Source: an uncultured archaeon (GTDB lineage Archaea > Thermoproteota > Nitrososphaeria > Nitrososphaerales > Nitrosopumilaceae). From it: a stretch of DNA of 29,166 bases. Shown in pieces: positions 13,622 to 22,246 of the stretch; position 1 is the stretch's first letter, and the number at the start of each line of letters is the position of its first letter. The DNA lies in NCBI GenBank assembly GCA_950073955.1, contig CATMRH010000002.1:1-29166 (forward strand). Reading direction: 5' to 3'. The notes beneath the pieces are model-generated. The model saw nothing but the letters and a program-made list of their open reading frames with translations. It had not been told where the DNA came from and searched no databases. Made by a program: the position numbers and the translations under genes.

Positions 13622-15703
13622 CTATTTTTTCTTATTCTTCCAAGAATATGTATTGTAAACCCTTTCTGGAACTAATTGTTTGAATGGTTGAGAACCACCA
13701 TCATACCATTTTGTAAAGAACTCATAGAGGTGAAGCCTTAGAGACTGAATATACACAATCAAACCTTCAATCATCATAATTCCTATCTGTCCTCCTATGA
13801 TAAGCACAATAGCCATTGGACTACTAATTCCTCCCAAGTTTTCAAAGGCCTGATTAACTGTAAGCAAAAGAGCTGCATGTACTAGAAGCATAATTCCTAA
13901 TCGTGCATAACTGATCGAGTGCGCTAGACATTCAATGGTTTTTCCAAGCAAAACCTCCATCATGACACTTACCATATCTCCACCATCCTCTGGATGTTTT
14001 TTGTTATGTTTTATGCCACCAATTATCATCATTACAACACATACAAGTATGATAATAATTGAAACTCTAACAACTATCCATACAACTGCCCATTCCCCAA
14101 CAAGTATAGAGACCCAAGGTACAGCTTCTGTGTGAATCCTAGAATACATATTCATGACATCATATCCAGAACCTATTGCTCCCATCATAACTCCAAAAAC
14201 TCCTAACCACATGAACATATTGGGAATAGCTTCAAAGATCAGTCCATCTTTATCTTTCTTTTTTGCATAGTTACGAATTCGTAAAAGAAAAGCCCATGAT
14301 AGATGAATAACTCCTAAGAACATTGACACTTTTAGAATCATGATTACTTGATCAAATGTTAATTCTGCTACACTGATAGATCCTATCAACCATGAAATTG
14401 AATGAAGTGGTCCACCCTCATGTAACAATACTTCAAACCCTGCCAAGTGTTCTAAATGAAAACCAAATGCCTCTCCCTGAAAAATTCCAGCAAGTGCACC
14501 TGCTCCACCCGACATTGCAAGCAACATTCCCCATCTTGATAATGTGCCCTGTCCTTTGAATTTGAACAAGAGTCCTAAACCCATTAACAATAATCCGTGG
14601 CCTAAATCTGCAAACATTAATCCATAAAATATAGGCCACATGAGCGCTATCATCCATGTAGGATCAAATTCTCCTCGCTTGGGGATTCCTTGACTGTTAG
14701 TAATCACTTCATATGTTCTAACCCATTTGGGATTATCCAAATAAACAGGAAGATCTGAAAGCGTCTCTACATCTTTAATCTCTTCAGTTATTGACGTCCA
14801 TTGACTTGTTACTTGTTTGAACTTTTTTTCCATTTTCTTGGGAATATACCCTTGAATAACTGCAAAATTTTTAGTACCTCCTGGTTTTCGTAATGTTTCA
14901 AGAACTTCTTTTGCCACAAATGCATTTTCATGCATTGATAGAATTTCACCACGAATTTTTTTTGTGATAGACACTAATTCTTTTGAAATTGATTTTTGTT
15001 TTCCTGTTAATTCCTTTATCTTTGCTTCTGCTAAAGAATATGCATCACTTGGAACTTGAGGAAAATCTTTCGGTATGCTAAATGGATTAGAATTAAGGGC
15101 TCTCATAACTCTGAGAATCTTATCAGAGTCATCGATATCAGAAATTATTATAATAGCTGATTTTTCTTTAGATTCTAAATCATATTTGAAAATTGGTATG
15201 CCTTCTAATGATCGTTCAATCTCTCCAAAATCAGAGGAATTAATGACAAATAGATTTGTATAAAAATAATTCATAGATCCAAAACCACTTAGATCAACTT
15301 TCAGCTTGTTTGCAACTTGTAATGTTTCTTTTAATGATTTGAATTCTTCTAGAGAGTGACTAATCTTTGAATTTTCCTCTAATACTTTAGCTGCTTTGGT
15401 GATACTATCTGGAATTTTCTCCAGATCTGCAATCATATCTTCAATTTCTTCAATTTCATAATTTTTCTTTTTAATTACAGTACCTTTGAAAAGAATCTCC
15501 ATGATGCCAACTCGTAAAGGAATATTCAATCCCCTGATCACTTCTTCAACAAATTGATGCGTTTTTTGTGCTCGTAAAAGAAGATCATCAATTTCAGGAG
15601 TAACTGTTTCATTTTCAATCTCCATTTTATGAAACCATTCAAACTCGGTTAGACGTGATATTGCTTTTGGAGATTCAGCTCTTGGAAGTATAACGCTGCC
15701 CAT
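13622..15703 (-). CDS. atpI: A/V-type ATP synthase subunit I (a subunit)
   Basis: A 693-residue membrane stator subunit that forms the ion half-channels beside the proteolipid ring. The N-terminal half is cytoplasmic with long helices; the C-terminal half (from about residue 335) has seven or eight transmembrane helices. Family signatures include GEFDPTWMIALMWPIFYG, MFADLGHGLLLMGLG, ISYARLGIMLLVHAA with the essential arginine, and the end LYEFFTKWYDGGSQPFK. The frame is open 22 codons further, but a TATA element at 15748-15754 lies inside that extension, and the family N-terminus matches MGSVILPRAESPKAI. I therefore start at 15703. It is divergent from atpE, and a 28-residue peptide gene follows. 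Confidence 0.93.
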   Translation of the reverse strand: MGSVILPRAESPKAISRLTEFEWFHKMEIENETVTPEIDDLLLRAQKTHQFVEEVIRGLNIPLRVGIMEILFKGTVIKKKNYEIEEIEDMIADLEKIPDSITKAAKVLEENSKISHSLEEFKSLKETLQVANKLKVDLSGFGSMNYFYTNLFVINSSDFGEIERSLEGIPIFKYDLESKEKSAIIIISDIDDSDKILRVMRALNSNPFSIPKDFPQVPSDAYSLAEAKIKELTGKQKSISKELVSITKKIRGEILSMHENAFVAKEVLETLRKPGGTKNFAVIQGYIPKKMEKKFKQVTSQWTSITEEIKDVETLSDLPVYLDNPKWVRTYEVITNSQGIPKRGEFDPTWMIALMWPIFYGLMFADLGHGLLLMGLGLLFKFKGQGTLSRWGMLLAMSGGAGALAGIFQGEAFGFHLEHLAGFEVLLHEGGPLHSISWLIGSISVAELTFDQVIMILKVSMFLGVIHLSWAFLLRIRNYAKKKDKDGLIFEAIPNMFMWLGVFGVMMGAIGSGYDVMNMYSRIHTEAVPWVSILVGEWAVVWIVVRVSIIIILVCVVMMIIGGIKHNKKHPEDGGDMVSVMMEVLLGKTIECLAHSISYARLGIMLLVHAALLLTVNQAFENLGGISSPMAIVLIIGGQIGIMMIEGLIVYIQSLRLHLYEFFTKWYDGGSQPFKQLVPERVYNTYSWKNKKK

Positions 15704-15747
15704 CAAAAGTTCAGCAACAGTCACACTTCCCACGACAATTATTACAT

Positions 15748-15754
15748 TATAATA
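15748..15754 (-). promoter_or_regulatory. TATA box for atpI
   Basis: The minus strand reads ATTATAA about 48 bases before the ATG at 15703, predicting a leader of roughly 23 bases. It lies between the two possible starts and so excludes the longer protein. Confidence 0.4.
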
Positions 15755-15828
15755 TCTTTCTAAGTCCAAAATGAAAATATGATTTTTTTTGAATTATTCA
15801 AATTACTTCCAAACATTCAAATCTATTA

Positions 15829-16446
15829 TTGAACGACCAACTCGTATTGACATCTAATTCGTCATTAGAACAAGCTATTGACAAAATTCTTAAGAAAACT
15901 GAGAAAGAAATTCTACTAGATCTTAAAAACTCAGGTTCAGATTCTAAACAAACACTAGATGACTCGCTTCCTAAACTAGAACAGGAATATGATAAAATTA
16001 TTTCAGATGGATATAAAGAAGCAGACAAAATCGAAAAACAGATTATTGGTAGTTCCGATCTAGATGTTAGAAATAAAAAACTTTTGTTATTGGAAGAAGG
16101 AGTTGACAAAGTCTTTTCAAAAGCGTTAGATCAAATAGCAAACACTGATCGAAGTGGAGATTACTCAAATCTAATTAAGACTTTGTTAGATGAAGCAACT
16201 AAAATTTTAGGTACAACTAAAGTCACTGTTTTTACAAATACTAAAGATAAAGATGTAGTAAAATCAATACTATCAAAATATTCTGGTGCAAAATTGTCCT
16301 CTGAAACAATTGATTGTCTTGGTGGAATTAAAATAAAATCAAAAGATGGTACAATGACATTTGATAATACTATTGATGCAAGGATTGAACGCTTTAAGCC
16401 TTTAATAAGGAAAGAGATTGCATCCACATTCGGAATGGGAAATTAG
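15829..16446 (+). CDS. atpE: A/V-type ATP synthase subunit E
   Basis: A 205-residue peripheral-stalk subunit that links the catalytic head to the membrane sector. The N-terminal half is a long charged helix (QAIDKILKKTEKEILLDLK and KLEQEYDKIISDGYKEADK), as in the family; the C-terminal half is a small alpha/beta domain with CLGGIKIKSKDGTMTFDNT followed by DARIERFKPLIRKEIAS, matching the E-subunit signature. It starts at TTG (15829), and a second in-frame TTG at 15847 is an alternative. Its stop codon is one base before the start of atpA, so the two are tightly coupled. Confidence 0.9.
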   Translation: MNDQLVLTSNSSLEQAIDKILKKTEKEILLDLKNSGSDSKQTLDDSLPKLEQEYDKIISDGYKEADKIEKQIIGSSDLDVRNKKLLLLEEGVDKVFSKALDQIANTDRSGDYSNLIKTLLDEATKILGTTKVTVFTNTKDKDVVKSILSKYSGAKLSSETIDCLGGIKIKSKDGTMTFDNTIDARIERFKPLIRKEIASTFGMGN

Positions 16447-16447
16447 A

Positions 16448-18226
16448 ATGGCAGCTCAAGGTAAAATTGTTTGGGTAAGCGGTCCTGCGGTTAGAGCTGA
16501 TGGCATGTCTGAAGCAAAGATGTATGAAACTGTAACTGTTGGAAATGCAAAATTAATTGGTGAAGTAATTCGATTAACTGGTGATGTGGCATTTATTCAG
16601 GTTTACGAGTCAACAAGCGGATTAAAACCAGGTGAGCCTGTGGTTGGTACTGGAAACCCACTTAGTGTATTGTTAGGTCCAGGCATTATTGGACAACTTT
16701 ATGATGGAATTCAAAGACCTCTAAGAGAACTATCAAAACAATCTGGTTCATTCATTGGAAGAGGTATTGTAACTACTCCAGTTGATATGACAAAAAAATG
16801 GCATTTTGTACCAACTGTTAGTGTTGGTGACGAAGTTACTGGAGGAGATATACTTGGAACTGTAAAAGAAACAGATATTATTGATCACTCTATTATGGTT
16901 CCACCAGATCATCCAGGCAGAAAAATTAAAAATATTGTTTCAGAAGGAGATTATGACTTAGAAACTGAAATAGCCACAACTGAAAAAGATGGACAAACCA
17001 TTTCACTAAAGATGTATCACAAATGGCCTGTAAGAAAACCAAGACCAATCAAAAGACGTTATGATCCAAATATCCCACTTATTACTGGACAACGTGTAAT
17101 AGACACATTTTTCCCAATTGCAAAAGGCGGAACTGGTTCAATTCCTGGTGCATTTGGAACAGGAAAGACAGTTACATTACACCAAATTGCAAAATGGGCT
17201 GATGCTCAAGTTGTTGTTTACATTGGTTGTGGTGAGAGAGGAAACGAGATGACTGAAGTACTAGTTGAATTTCCACATCTCAAAGACCCACGTAGTGGAA
17301 AACCACTCATGGACAGAACTGTCCTTGTTGCAAATACTAGTAACATGCCAGTGGCAGCAAGAGAAGCAAGTATCTACACTGGTGTAACAATTGCAGAATA
17401 TTACAGAGATATGGGTAAAGACGTTGTACTTGTAGCAGACTCTACTAGTAGATGGGCTGAAGCACTTAGAGAAATGAGTGGTAGATTAGAAGAGATGCCA
17501 GCAGAAGAAGGCTATCCCTCATACCTTGCATCAAGATTAGCAGAATTTTATGAAAGAGCAGGTCGTGTTAGAGCAGCTGGAAGTCCAGACCGTGATGGTT
17601 CAGTTACTTTAATTGGTGCTGTATCTCCATCCGGTGGTGATTTTACAGAACCAGTTACAACTCACACAATGAGATTCATCAAAACTTTCTGGGCTTTGGA
17701 TGCAAAACTTGCATACTCTAGACACTATCCATCAATCAACTGGATGAACAGCTATTCTGGTTATCTTGCTGACATTGCAAAATGGTGGCATGAAAATGTC
17801 AGTGAAGATTGGTTAAGTCTAAGAAGTGAAATGTATGGAATTTTACAAAGAGAAGATACACTAAAAGAAATTGTCAGACTTTTAGGTCCAGAAGCATTAC
17901 CTGATGAAGAAAAACTAATCCTTGAAGTTGCAAGAATGATAAAGATTGGTCTTTTACAACAAAACTCATTTGATGATGTTGATACTTTTTGCAGTCCAGA
18001 AAAACAATTCAAACTAATGAAATTATTAGTTAACTTTTACAGGGAAGGTCAACAAGCAATTAAAGAAGGTGCAACATTAACTGATATTCGCGCAATGCCA
18101 ATTATTGGTTCTATACTCAAGGCAAGAATGGATGTCAAAGATGATGAGATGCCAAAACTTGATCAATTAGAAAATGATATGCAGAAACAATTCAAAAAAA
18201 TTACAGGAGTGAAAGTTACAAATTGA
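16448..18226 (+). CDS. atpA: A/V-type ATP synthase catalytic subunit A
   Basis: A 592-residue catalytic subunit of the archaeal ATP synthase. The Walker A motif GAFGTGKT is at residues 234-241, followed by YIGCGERGNEM and the Walker B region in DVVLVADSTSRWAEALREMSGRLEEMPAEEGYP. The non-homologous region typical of A subunits (about 115-190, VVPTVSVGDEVTGGDILG pattern) is present, separating it from B subunits. No intein is seen at the P-loop. I chose the ATG at 16448, one base after the atpE stop, because the longer frame has no family support and overlaps atpE. The stop overlaps the atpB start codon by four bases. Confidence 0.97.
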   Translation: MAAQGKIVWVSGPAVRADGMSEAKMYETVTVGNAKLIGEVIRLTGDVAFIQVYESTSGLKPGEPVVGTGNPLSVLLGPGIIGQLYDGIQRPLRELSKQSGSFIGRGIVTTPVDMTKKWHFVPTVSVGDEVTGGDILGTVKETDIIDHSIMVPPDHPGRKIKNIVSEGDYDLETEIATTEKDGQTISLKMYHKWPVRKPRPIKRRYDPNIPLITGQRVIDTFFPIAKGGTGSIPGAFGTGKTVTLHQIAKWADAQVVVYIGCGERGNEMTEVLVEFPHLKDPRSGKPLMDRTVLVANTSNMPVAAREASIYTGVTIAEYYRDMGKDVVLVADSTSRWAEALREMSGRLEEMPAEEGYPSYLASRLAEFYERAGRVRAAGSPDRDGSVTLIGAVSPSGGDFTEPVTTHTMRFIKTFWALDAKLAYSRHYPSINWMNSYSGYLADIAKWWHENVSEDWLSLRSEMYGILQREDTLKEIVRLLGPEALPDEEKLILEVARMIKIGLLQQNSFDDVDTFCSPEKQFKLMKLLVNFYREGQQAIKEGATLTDIRAMPIIGSILKARMDVKDDEMPKLDQLENDMQKQFKKITGVKVTN

Positions 18227-19608
18227 CATTAGAAGGCGGAGTTCAATACAGTAAGATTGCTGAAATCAAAGGTCCACTAGTAGTTGTAGATGATGTTGAC
18301 AATGCAGCATTTGATGAACTTGTTGAAATTGAAACTAATGAAGGAGAAAGAAGACTAGGTAAAGTTCTCGAAGTAGGAAACGGTAAAGCAATTGTTCAGG
18401 TTTTTGAGGGAACAACTGGATTATCTATAGCTGGAACAAGCGCAAAATTTGTAGGTAAAGTCATGGAAATGCCAGTATCAAAAGAGGTACTTGGTAGAGT
18501 ATTTGATGGATTGGGTAGACCAAAAGATGGACTACCAGATCCAATTGCTGATAAATTTGTTGACATTAATGGTGAACCAATGAATCCAGAACAACGTGAA
18601 TATCCAAAAGACTTCATTCAAACTGGAATATCTGTAATTGATGGATTGATGACTCTAGTTAGAGGACAAAAACTTCCAATCTTTTCAGGTTCTGGTATGT
18701 CTCACAATCTTTTGGCAGCACAAATTGCAAGACAAGCAAGTGTTGTTGGAAAACAAGATGACTTTGCTGTAGTCTTTGCAGCAATCGGTGTGCAATACAG
18801 TGAAGCAGAATATTTCAGACGAAGTCTTGAAGAATCTGGTGCACTAAAGAGAAGTGTTCTATTTCTGAATACAGCAGACGATCCTGCAATTGAAAGAATC
18901 ATTACTCCACGTGTAGCTTTAACTGTTGCTGAATATTTGGCATTTGACTTAGGAATGCACGTTCTAGTTGTAATGACTGACATGACAAATTATTGTGAAG
19001 CATTAAGAGAAATATCTGCAGCACGAGAAGAGGTTCCTGGAAGAAAAGGCTATCCTGGTTATCTTTACACTGACCTTTCAACAATCTATGAAAGAGCAGG
19101 TAAACTACAGGGAAGGAAAGGAAGTGTTACCCAAGTTCCAATTTTATCTATGCCATCTGATGATATTACTCATCCAATCCCTGATCTAACTGGTTACATT
19201 ACAGAGGGACAAATAGTAATTGGCAGAGATTTGTTCAGACAAGGAGTTTATCCACCAATCAATATTTTGATGAGTCTTAGTAGACTGATGAAAGATGGAA
19301 TTGGTGAAGGAAGTACCAGAGCAGATCATAGTGAAGTTGCTAATCAAGTTTATGATGCATATTCTAGAGCACAAGAAGTAAGAGCACTAGCAGGTATTGT
19401 AGGTAAAGCAGGACTAACTGAAATTGACTTGAAATACATGGATGTTGGTGATGTCTTTGAAAAAGAATTCCTTACACAAGCAATTGATGAGAACAGAACT
19501 ATTGAAGAAACACTTGGAATTTTATGGAAGATTGTTTCTAAATTACCAAAGAACGAAATTACTAAAATCAAAGATAAGTACATAGACCAATACTATAAGG
19601 AAGAATAA
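18223..19608 (+). CDS. atpB: A/V-type ATP synthase regulatory subunit B
   Basis: A 461-residue non-catalytic nucleotide-binding subunit that alternates with A in the hexameric head. QYSKIAEIKGPLVVVDDVDN at the N-terminus is the beta-barrel, IFSGSGMSHNLLAAQIARQA near 150 replaces a true Walker A loop, as expected for B, and VLVVMTDMTNYCEALREIS and GRKGYPGYLYTDLSTIYERAG are family signatures. The start is TTG in a TTGA overlap with the atpA stop, which indicates translational coupling. Length is normal for the family. Confidence 0.97.
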   Translation: MTLEGGVQYSKIAEIKGPLVVVDDVDNAAFDELVEIETNEGERRLGKVLEVGNGKAIVQVFEGTTGLSIAGTSAKFVGKVMEMPVSKEVLGRVFDGLGRPKDGLPDPIADKFVDINGEPMNPEQREYPKDFIQTGISVIDGLMTLVRGQKLPIFSGSGMSHNLLAAQIARQASVVGKQDDFAVVFAAIGVQYSEAEYFRRSLEESGALKRSVLFLNTADDPAIERIITPRVALTVAEYLAFDLGMHVLVVMTDMTNYCEALREISAAREEVPGRKGYPGYLYTDLSTIYERAGKLQGRKGSVTQVPILSMPSDDITHPIPDLTGYITEGQIVIGRDLFRQGVYPPINILMSLSRLMKDGIGEGSTRADHSEVANQVYDAYSRAQEVRALAGIVGKAGLTEIDLKYMDVGDVFEKEFLTQAIDENRTIEETLGILWKIVSKLPKNEITKIKDKYIDQYYKEE

Positions 19609-19612
19609 CAAA

Positions 19613-20245
19613 ATGTCATTTGGACAAAATGTTTCTGCTACAAAAATTGAACTTCTCAAATACAAAAAATCTACTCAAGTTGCAACAATGGTTCAAAAAA
19701 TTTTAGATGATAAACGTAAAGTTCTCTTAAGAAATATAGAAGAAATGATTGAAAAGGCTTCTAAAACAAGAGGTGGTATTTGGGATCCACTACAAGATAT
19801 TTACAAATCTGTAAATGAAGCATATCTTTCATTAGGAACAGGAACAGTTGATTCTGTTGCTGAATCTACACCAGCTGTAATGCAAGTAGATGTTCATGTA
19901 AGAAGAGTAGTTGATGTAAAAATTCCAGCACTTACAGTAACTGAAAAAGATACAAAATCAATGCCTTATGGATTTGCAGATACAAATTCTTCAATTGATA
20001 GAGCAGCAAAACAGATCAAAGAATTACTTCCACAAATTACCAAAGCAGCAGAATATGAAAACTCAATCTTTAGCCTCGCAAAAGCACTTGAAAAGACACA
20101 AAAGTTGCTTAATGCTTTAGAAAACGTTATCATTCCACAATATCAACAAAATATTCGATTCATCGCTCAAGCTCTTGAAGAAAAAGAAAGAGAAGAATTC
20201 GCAAAGTTAAAAAAAGTTAAAGCTAAGATGGAAAGTAGGAAATAA
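19613..20245 (+). CDS. atpD: A/V-type ATP synthase subunit D (central stalk)
   Basis: A 210-residue subunit that forms the rotating central stalk. The antiparallel coiled coil is visible as a charged N-terminal helix (TKIELLKYKKSTQVATMVQ, then LDDKRKVLLRNIEEM) and a C-terminal helix (LEKTQKLLNALENVIIPQY then NIRFIAQALEEKEREEF), matching the family pattern, in which the LNALENVIIP segment is diagnostic. It starts four bases after atpB. Its TAA stop shares a base with the ATG of the next, 43-residue gene. Confidence 0.94.
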   Translation: MSFGQNVSATKIELLKYKKSTQVATMVQKILDDKRKVLLRNIEEMIEKASKTRGGIWDPLQDIYKSVNEAYLSLGTGTVDSVAESTPAVMQVDVHVRRVVDVKIPALTVTEKDTKSMPYGFADTNSSIDRAAKQIKELLPQITKAAEYENSIFSLAKALEKTQKLLNALENVIIPQYQQNIRFIAQALEEKEREEFAKLKKVKAKMESRK

Positions 20246-20376
20246 TGGCAAAAGAAGAAATCAAAAAATTACTTGAAAATTCTAAAAAAACACTAGATCA
20301 CGATCACGAAAATTTCGTAAAATCTATTAAAAATGATCTAACATCATTCAAAAAGAAAACACTTGATCAAATTTAA
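20245..20376 (+). CDS. 43-residue coiled-coil protein coupled to atpD
   Basis: A short gene whose ATG shares its A with the atpD stop (TAATG), which strongly suggests translation by reinitiation. The peptide is very charged (about 12 Lys and 8 Asp/Glu), begins MAKEEIKKLLENSKK, and has hydrophobic residues at heptad-like positions, so a single amphipathic helix is likely. Its place in the operon, length and character suggest a very short counterpart of the G/H peripheral-stalk subunit, which pairs with E; that subunit is normally about 100 residues, and no other candidate is in the window. The similarity is in general character only. Confidence 0.62.
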   Translation: MAKEEIKKLLENSKKTLDHDHENFVKSIKNDLTSFKKKTLDQI

Positions 20377-20395
20377 TGTTCTAACGTCATCATGA

Positions 20396-20403
20396 TTTAA
20401 ATA
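20396..20403 (+). promoter_or_regulatory. TATA box for the proteolipid gene
   Basis: TTTAAATA is centred about 28 bases before the ATG at 20428, giving a nearly leaderless transcript. It lies just after the end of the operon and would allow separate, higher expression of the ring subunit. Confidence 0.55.
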
Positions 20404-20427
20404 TGGAATTATGAGAAATTCAGACAG

Positions 20428-20739
20428 ATGAAACATATTGTTTTATTTTTATCAGTAGCAGCAATTGCATTAGTTGCAGCAGGTCTTACAGATGTAGCAT
20501 ATGCTCAAGAAGAAGGAACTGGTGGTATGAGTGATGGTTCCAAACTTATTGGTGCTGGTATAGCATTTGGTGTTGCAGCAGGCGGTGCTGGTGTTGGTTT
20601 AGGTCAAGTAGGTGCAGCAGGTCTTGCAGTAATAAGTGAAAATCCAGCACTACAGTCTAAAGTATTCATCTTTGTAGGTATGGTTGAATCAATTGCTATC
20701 TATGGTATAGTTATGATGTTTATCATCTTAGGACAATAA
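20428..20739 (+). CDS. atpK: A/V-type ATP synthase proteolipid subunit K (c-ring)
   Basis: A 103-residue proteolipid with an N-terminal signal peptide (1-26, ending VAYAQ) and one helical hairpin. Helix 1 (about 39-68) is Gly/Ala-rich with GVGLGQVGAAG; helix 2 (about 78-101) carries the ion-binding glutamate Glu87 in FVGMVESIAIYG. The polar loop ENPALQS faces the stalk. A single hairpin is the bacterial/archaeal c-subunit size, not the duplicated form. Gln60 and Ser88 are at positions that coordinate sodium in known Na+ rings. The gene follows the 43-residue gene by 51 bases and has its own TATA box. Confidence 0.95.
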   Translation: MKHIVLFLSVAAIALVAAGLTDVAYAQEEGTGGMSDGSKLIGAGIAFGVAAGGAGVGLGQVGAAGLAVISENPALQSKVFIFVGMVESIAIYGIVMMFIILGQ

Positions 20740-20764
20740 GTCCCAACAAAATATTTTTCAAATT

Positions 20765-21226
20765 TTAATTATATCTTAACTTATTTACATCTAATACTCT
20801 TGAGCAATATCTACACTTGAGCACTCTTCCTTCCTTATCCATAACATCCATTATTGATTCTATGTGCTCAGTACTGTTTGTGATACACTCTGGATTTGAG
20901 CAACGAAATATTCTATCAACCTCATTTGGAAGAGCAACCCTTCTCTTTTCCACAAGCTTGTAATTTTTGATGATGTTAATTGTTGCATTTGGTACAATGA
21001 CTGCAAGTTTGTTTGTATCGTCATCTTTTAGGAACTTGTTTTCTACTTTAATGATGTCTTTTTTCTTAAATTTACCACTTGGAACATTCAAGGCTATGGT
21101 AATCAGGCTTCCATCTTTACCGTCAATTCCTAATGCGTCAAGAACCTGAAGACCCTTACCTTCATCAATATGGTCAATTACAGTTCCTTCCTTGATTCGT
21201 CGAACCATAAGTTCGGACTGTTCCAT
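20765..21226 (-). CDS. pyrI: Aspartate carbamoyltransferase regulatory subunit
   Basis: A regulatory chain that assembles with PyrB and carries allosteric nucleotide sites. The allosteric domain has RRIKEGTVIDHIDEGKGLQV and LDALGIDGKDG; the zinc domain has cysteines in CSNPEC and CRYC, four in all, that bind structural zinc. The frame is open to an ATG at 21247, but a TATA box on the minus strand (21252-21259) would start transcription near 21231, so the ATG at 21226 is the probable start, giving 153 residues and a leader of about five bases. Unusually for this pair, pyrI is not downstream of pyrB but divergent from it. Confidence 0.94.
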   Translation of the reverse strand: MEQSELMVRRIKEGTVIDHIDEGKGLQVLDALGIDGKDGSLITIALNVPSGKFKKKDIIKVENKFLKDDDTNKLAVIVPNATINIIKNYKLVEKRRVALPNEVDRIFRCSNPECITNSTEHIESIMDVMDKEGRVLKCRYCSRVLDVNKLRYN

Positions 21227-21236
21227 CAGAATACTT

Positions 21237-21259
21237 TGTATAGTCACTGGTATATAATA
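21237..21259. promoter_or_regulatory. Overlapping divergent promoters of pyrI and pyrB
   Basis: The TATA box of pyrI (TATATAAT, 21251-21259, read on the minus strand) and a weaker element for pyrB (TTGTATAG, 21236-21243, plus strand) are about 15 bases apart. Each lies 27-30 bases before its gene, so polymerase binding on one side should hinder the other. Confidence 0.45.
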
Positions 21260-21267
21260 TTGAAAGA

Positions 21268-22197
21268 ATGAATGAGTTTTATCAAAAAGATATCATCTCA
21301 ATTAAGGACTTTGATAAAGAAAAATTAGAGAAAATTTTTGTCGCAACAGACAAGATAATGAAACTAAATCCTGAAGAGCGAAGGGAGATTTGTAAAGGAA
21401 AGACTCTAGCTTATTTATTTTATGAGCCAAGTACTAGAACTCGTCTTAGTTTTGATTCTGCTATTGCATCAGTTGGTGGTAATTCGTTAGGAATCTCTGA
21501 TATCACTTCTTCTTCTGCACAAAAAGGTGAGAGTCTTGCTGACACTGTACGAATAATGTCAATTTACTCTGATGTTCTTGTTTTACGACACACTTTGGAT
21601 GGTTCAAGTAGATTTGCAGCTGAAATTTCAGAAAAACCTGTTATCAATGCTGGAAGTGGAACAGAAGAACATCCTACACAGGCAATTCAAGATTTGTATA
21701 CAATCAAAAAAGAAAAGAAAAAGATTGACGGTCTAAAGATTGGAATTGTCGGCGATCTAAAGTATGGACGAACTGTTTATTCTTTGTTACATGGACTTGG
21801 GAACTATGATGTTGATGTTCGTTTAATTTCTCCAGAATCCCTTAGAGTGAGATCTGATTCAATTTACGAAATAAAAAAGAGATTGGACTTTACTGAATCT
21901 ACAAACATTGACGAACATATTGATGAACTTGATGTTCTTTATGTGACAAGAATCCAAAAGGAGAGATTCCCTGATGAAGAGGAATATCTAAAAGTCAAAG
22001 GAAGCTATGTTGTGGGATTAGATTTACTAAAACAGATGAAAGATGATTCTATAATTTTACACCCTCTTCCAAGAATAGATGAAATCTCAACTGATATTGA
22101 TAATACAAAAAATGCAAAATACTTTGAGCAAGCTGAATATGGAAAGCACATACGTGCAGCCCTATTAGGCCTGATACTAAACGAGAACGGATTTTAA
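21268..22197 (+). CDS. pyrB: Aspartate carbamoyltransferase catalytic subunit
   Basis: A 309-residue enzyme that condenses carbamoyl phosphate with aspartate, the first committed step of pyrimidine synthesis. The carbamoyl-phosphate loop EPSTRTRLSF is at about 53-62, followed by AQKGESLADT (SxK loop equivalent), GSGTEEHPTQAIQDLYTI and the C-terminal HPLPRIDEIS with the aspartate-binding segment. Length is normal. Together with pyrI and, elsewhere in the window, pyrH, it covers parts of UMP and UDP supply. The start follows a weak TATA element by about 28 bases. Confidence 0.96.
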   Translation: MNEFYQKDIISIKDFDKEKLEKIFVATDKIMKLNPEERREICKGKTLAYLFYEPSTRTRLSFDSAIASVGGNSLGISDITSSSAQKGESLADTVRIMSIYSDVLVLRHTLDGSSRFAAEISEKPVINAGSGTEEHPTQAIQDLYTIKKEKKKIDGLKIGIVGDLKYGRTVYSLLHGLGNYDVDVRLISPESLRVRSDSIYEIKKRLDFTESTNIDEHIDELDVLYVTRIQKERFPDEEEYLKVKGSYVVGLDLLKQMKDDSIILHPLPRIDEISTDIDNTKNAKYFEQAEYGKHIRAALLGLILNENGF

Positions 22198-22246
22198 TTT
22201 ATTTTAGAATCCGCATTCCATATATCTAGAAACATTCCAACATGAC

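Noticed and set aside
13498..13683. Plus-strand open frame of 61 codons between the rhodanese and atpI genes
   Set aside because: It overlaps the atpI 3' end and the 28-residue minus-strand gene, is rich in Ser/Thr/Ile as reverse frames of such genes are, and has no promoter or ribosome-binding site.
15704..15769. Upstream ATG extending subunit I by 22 residues
   Set aside because: A TATA element lies within the extension, and the family N-terminus matches the ATG at 15703.
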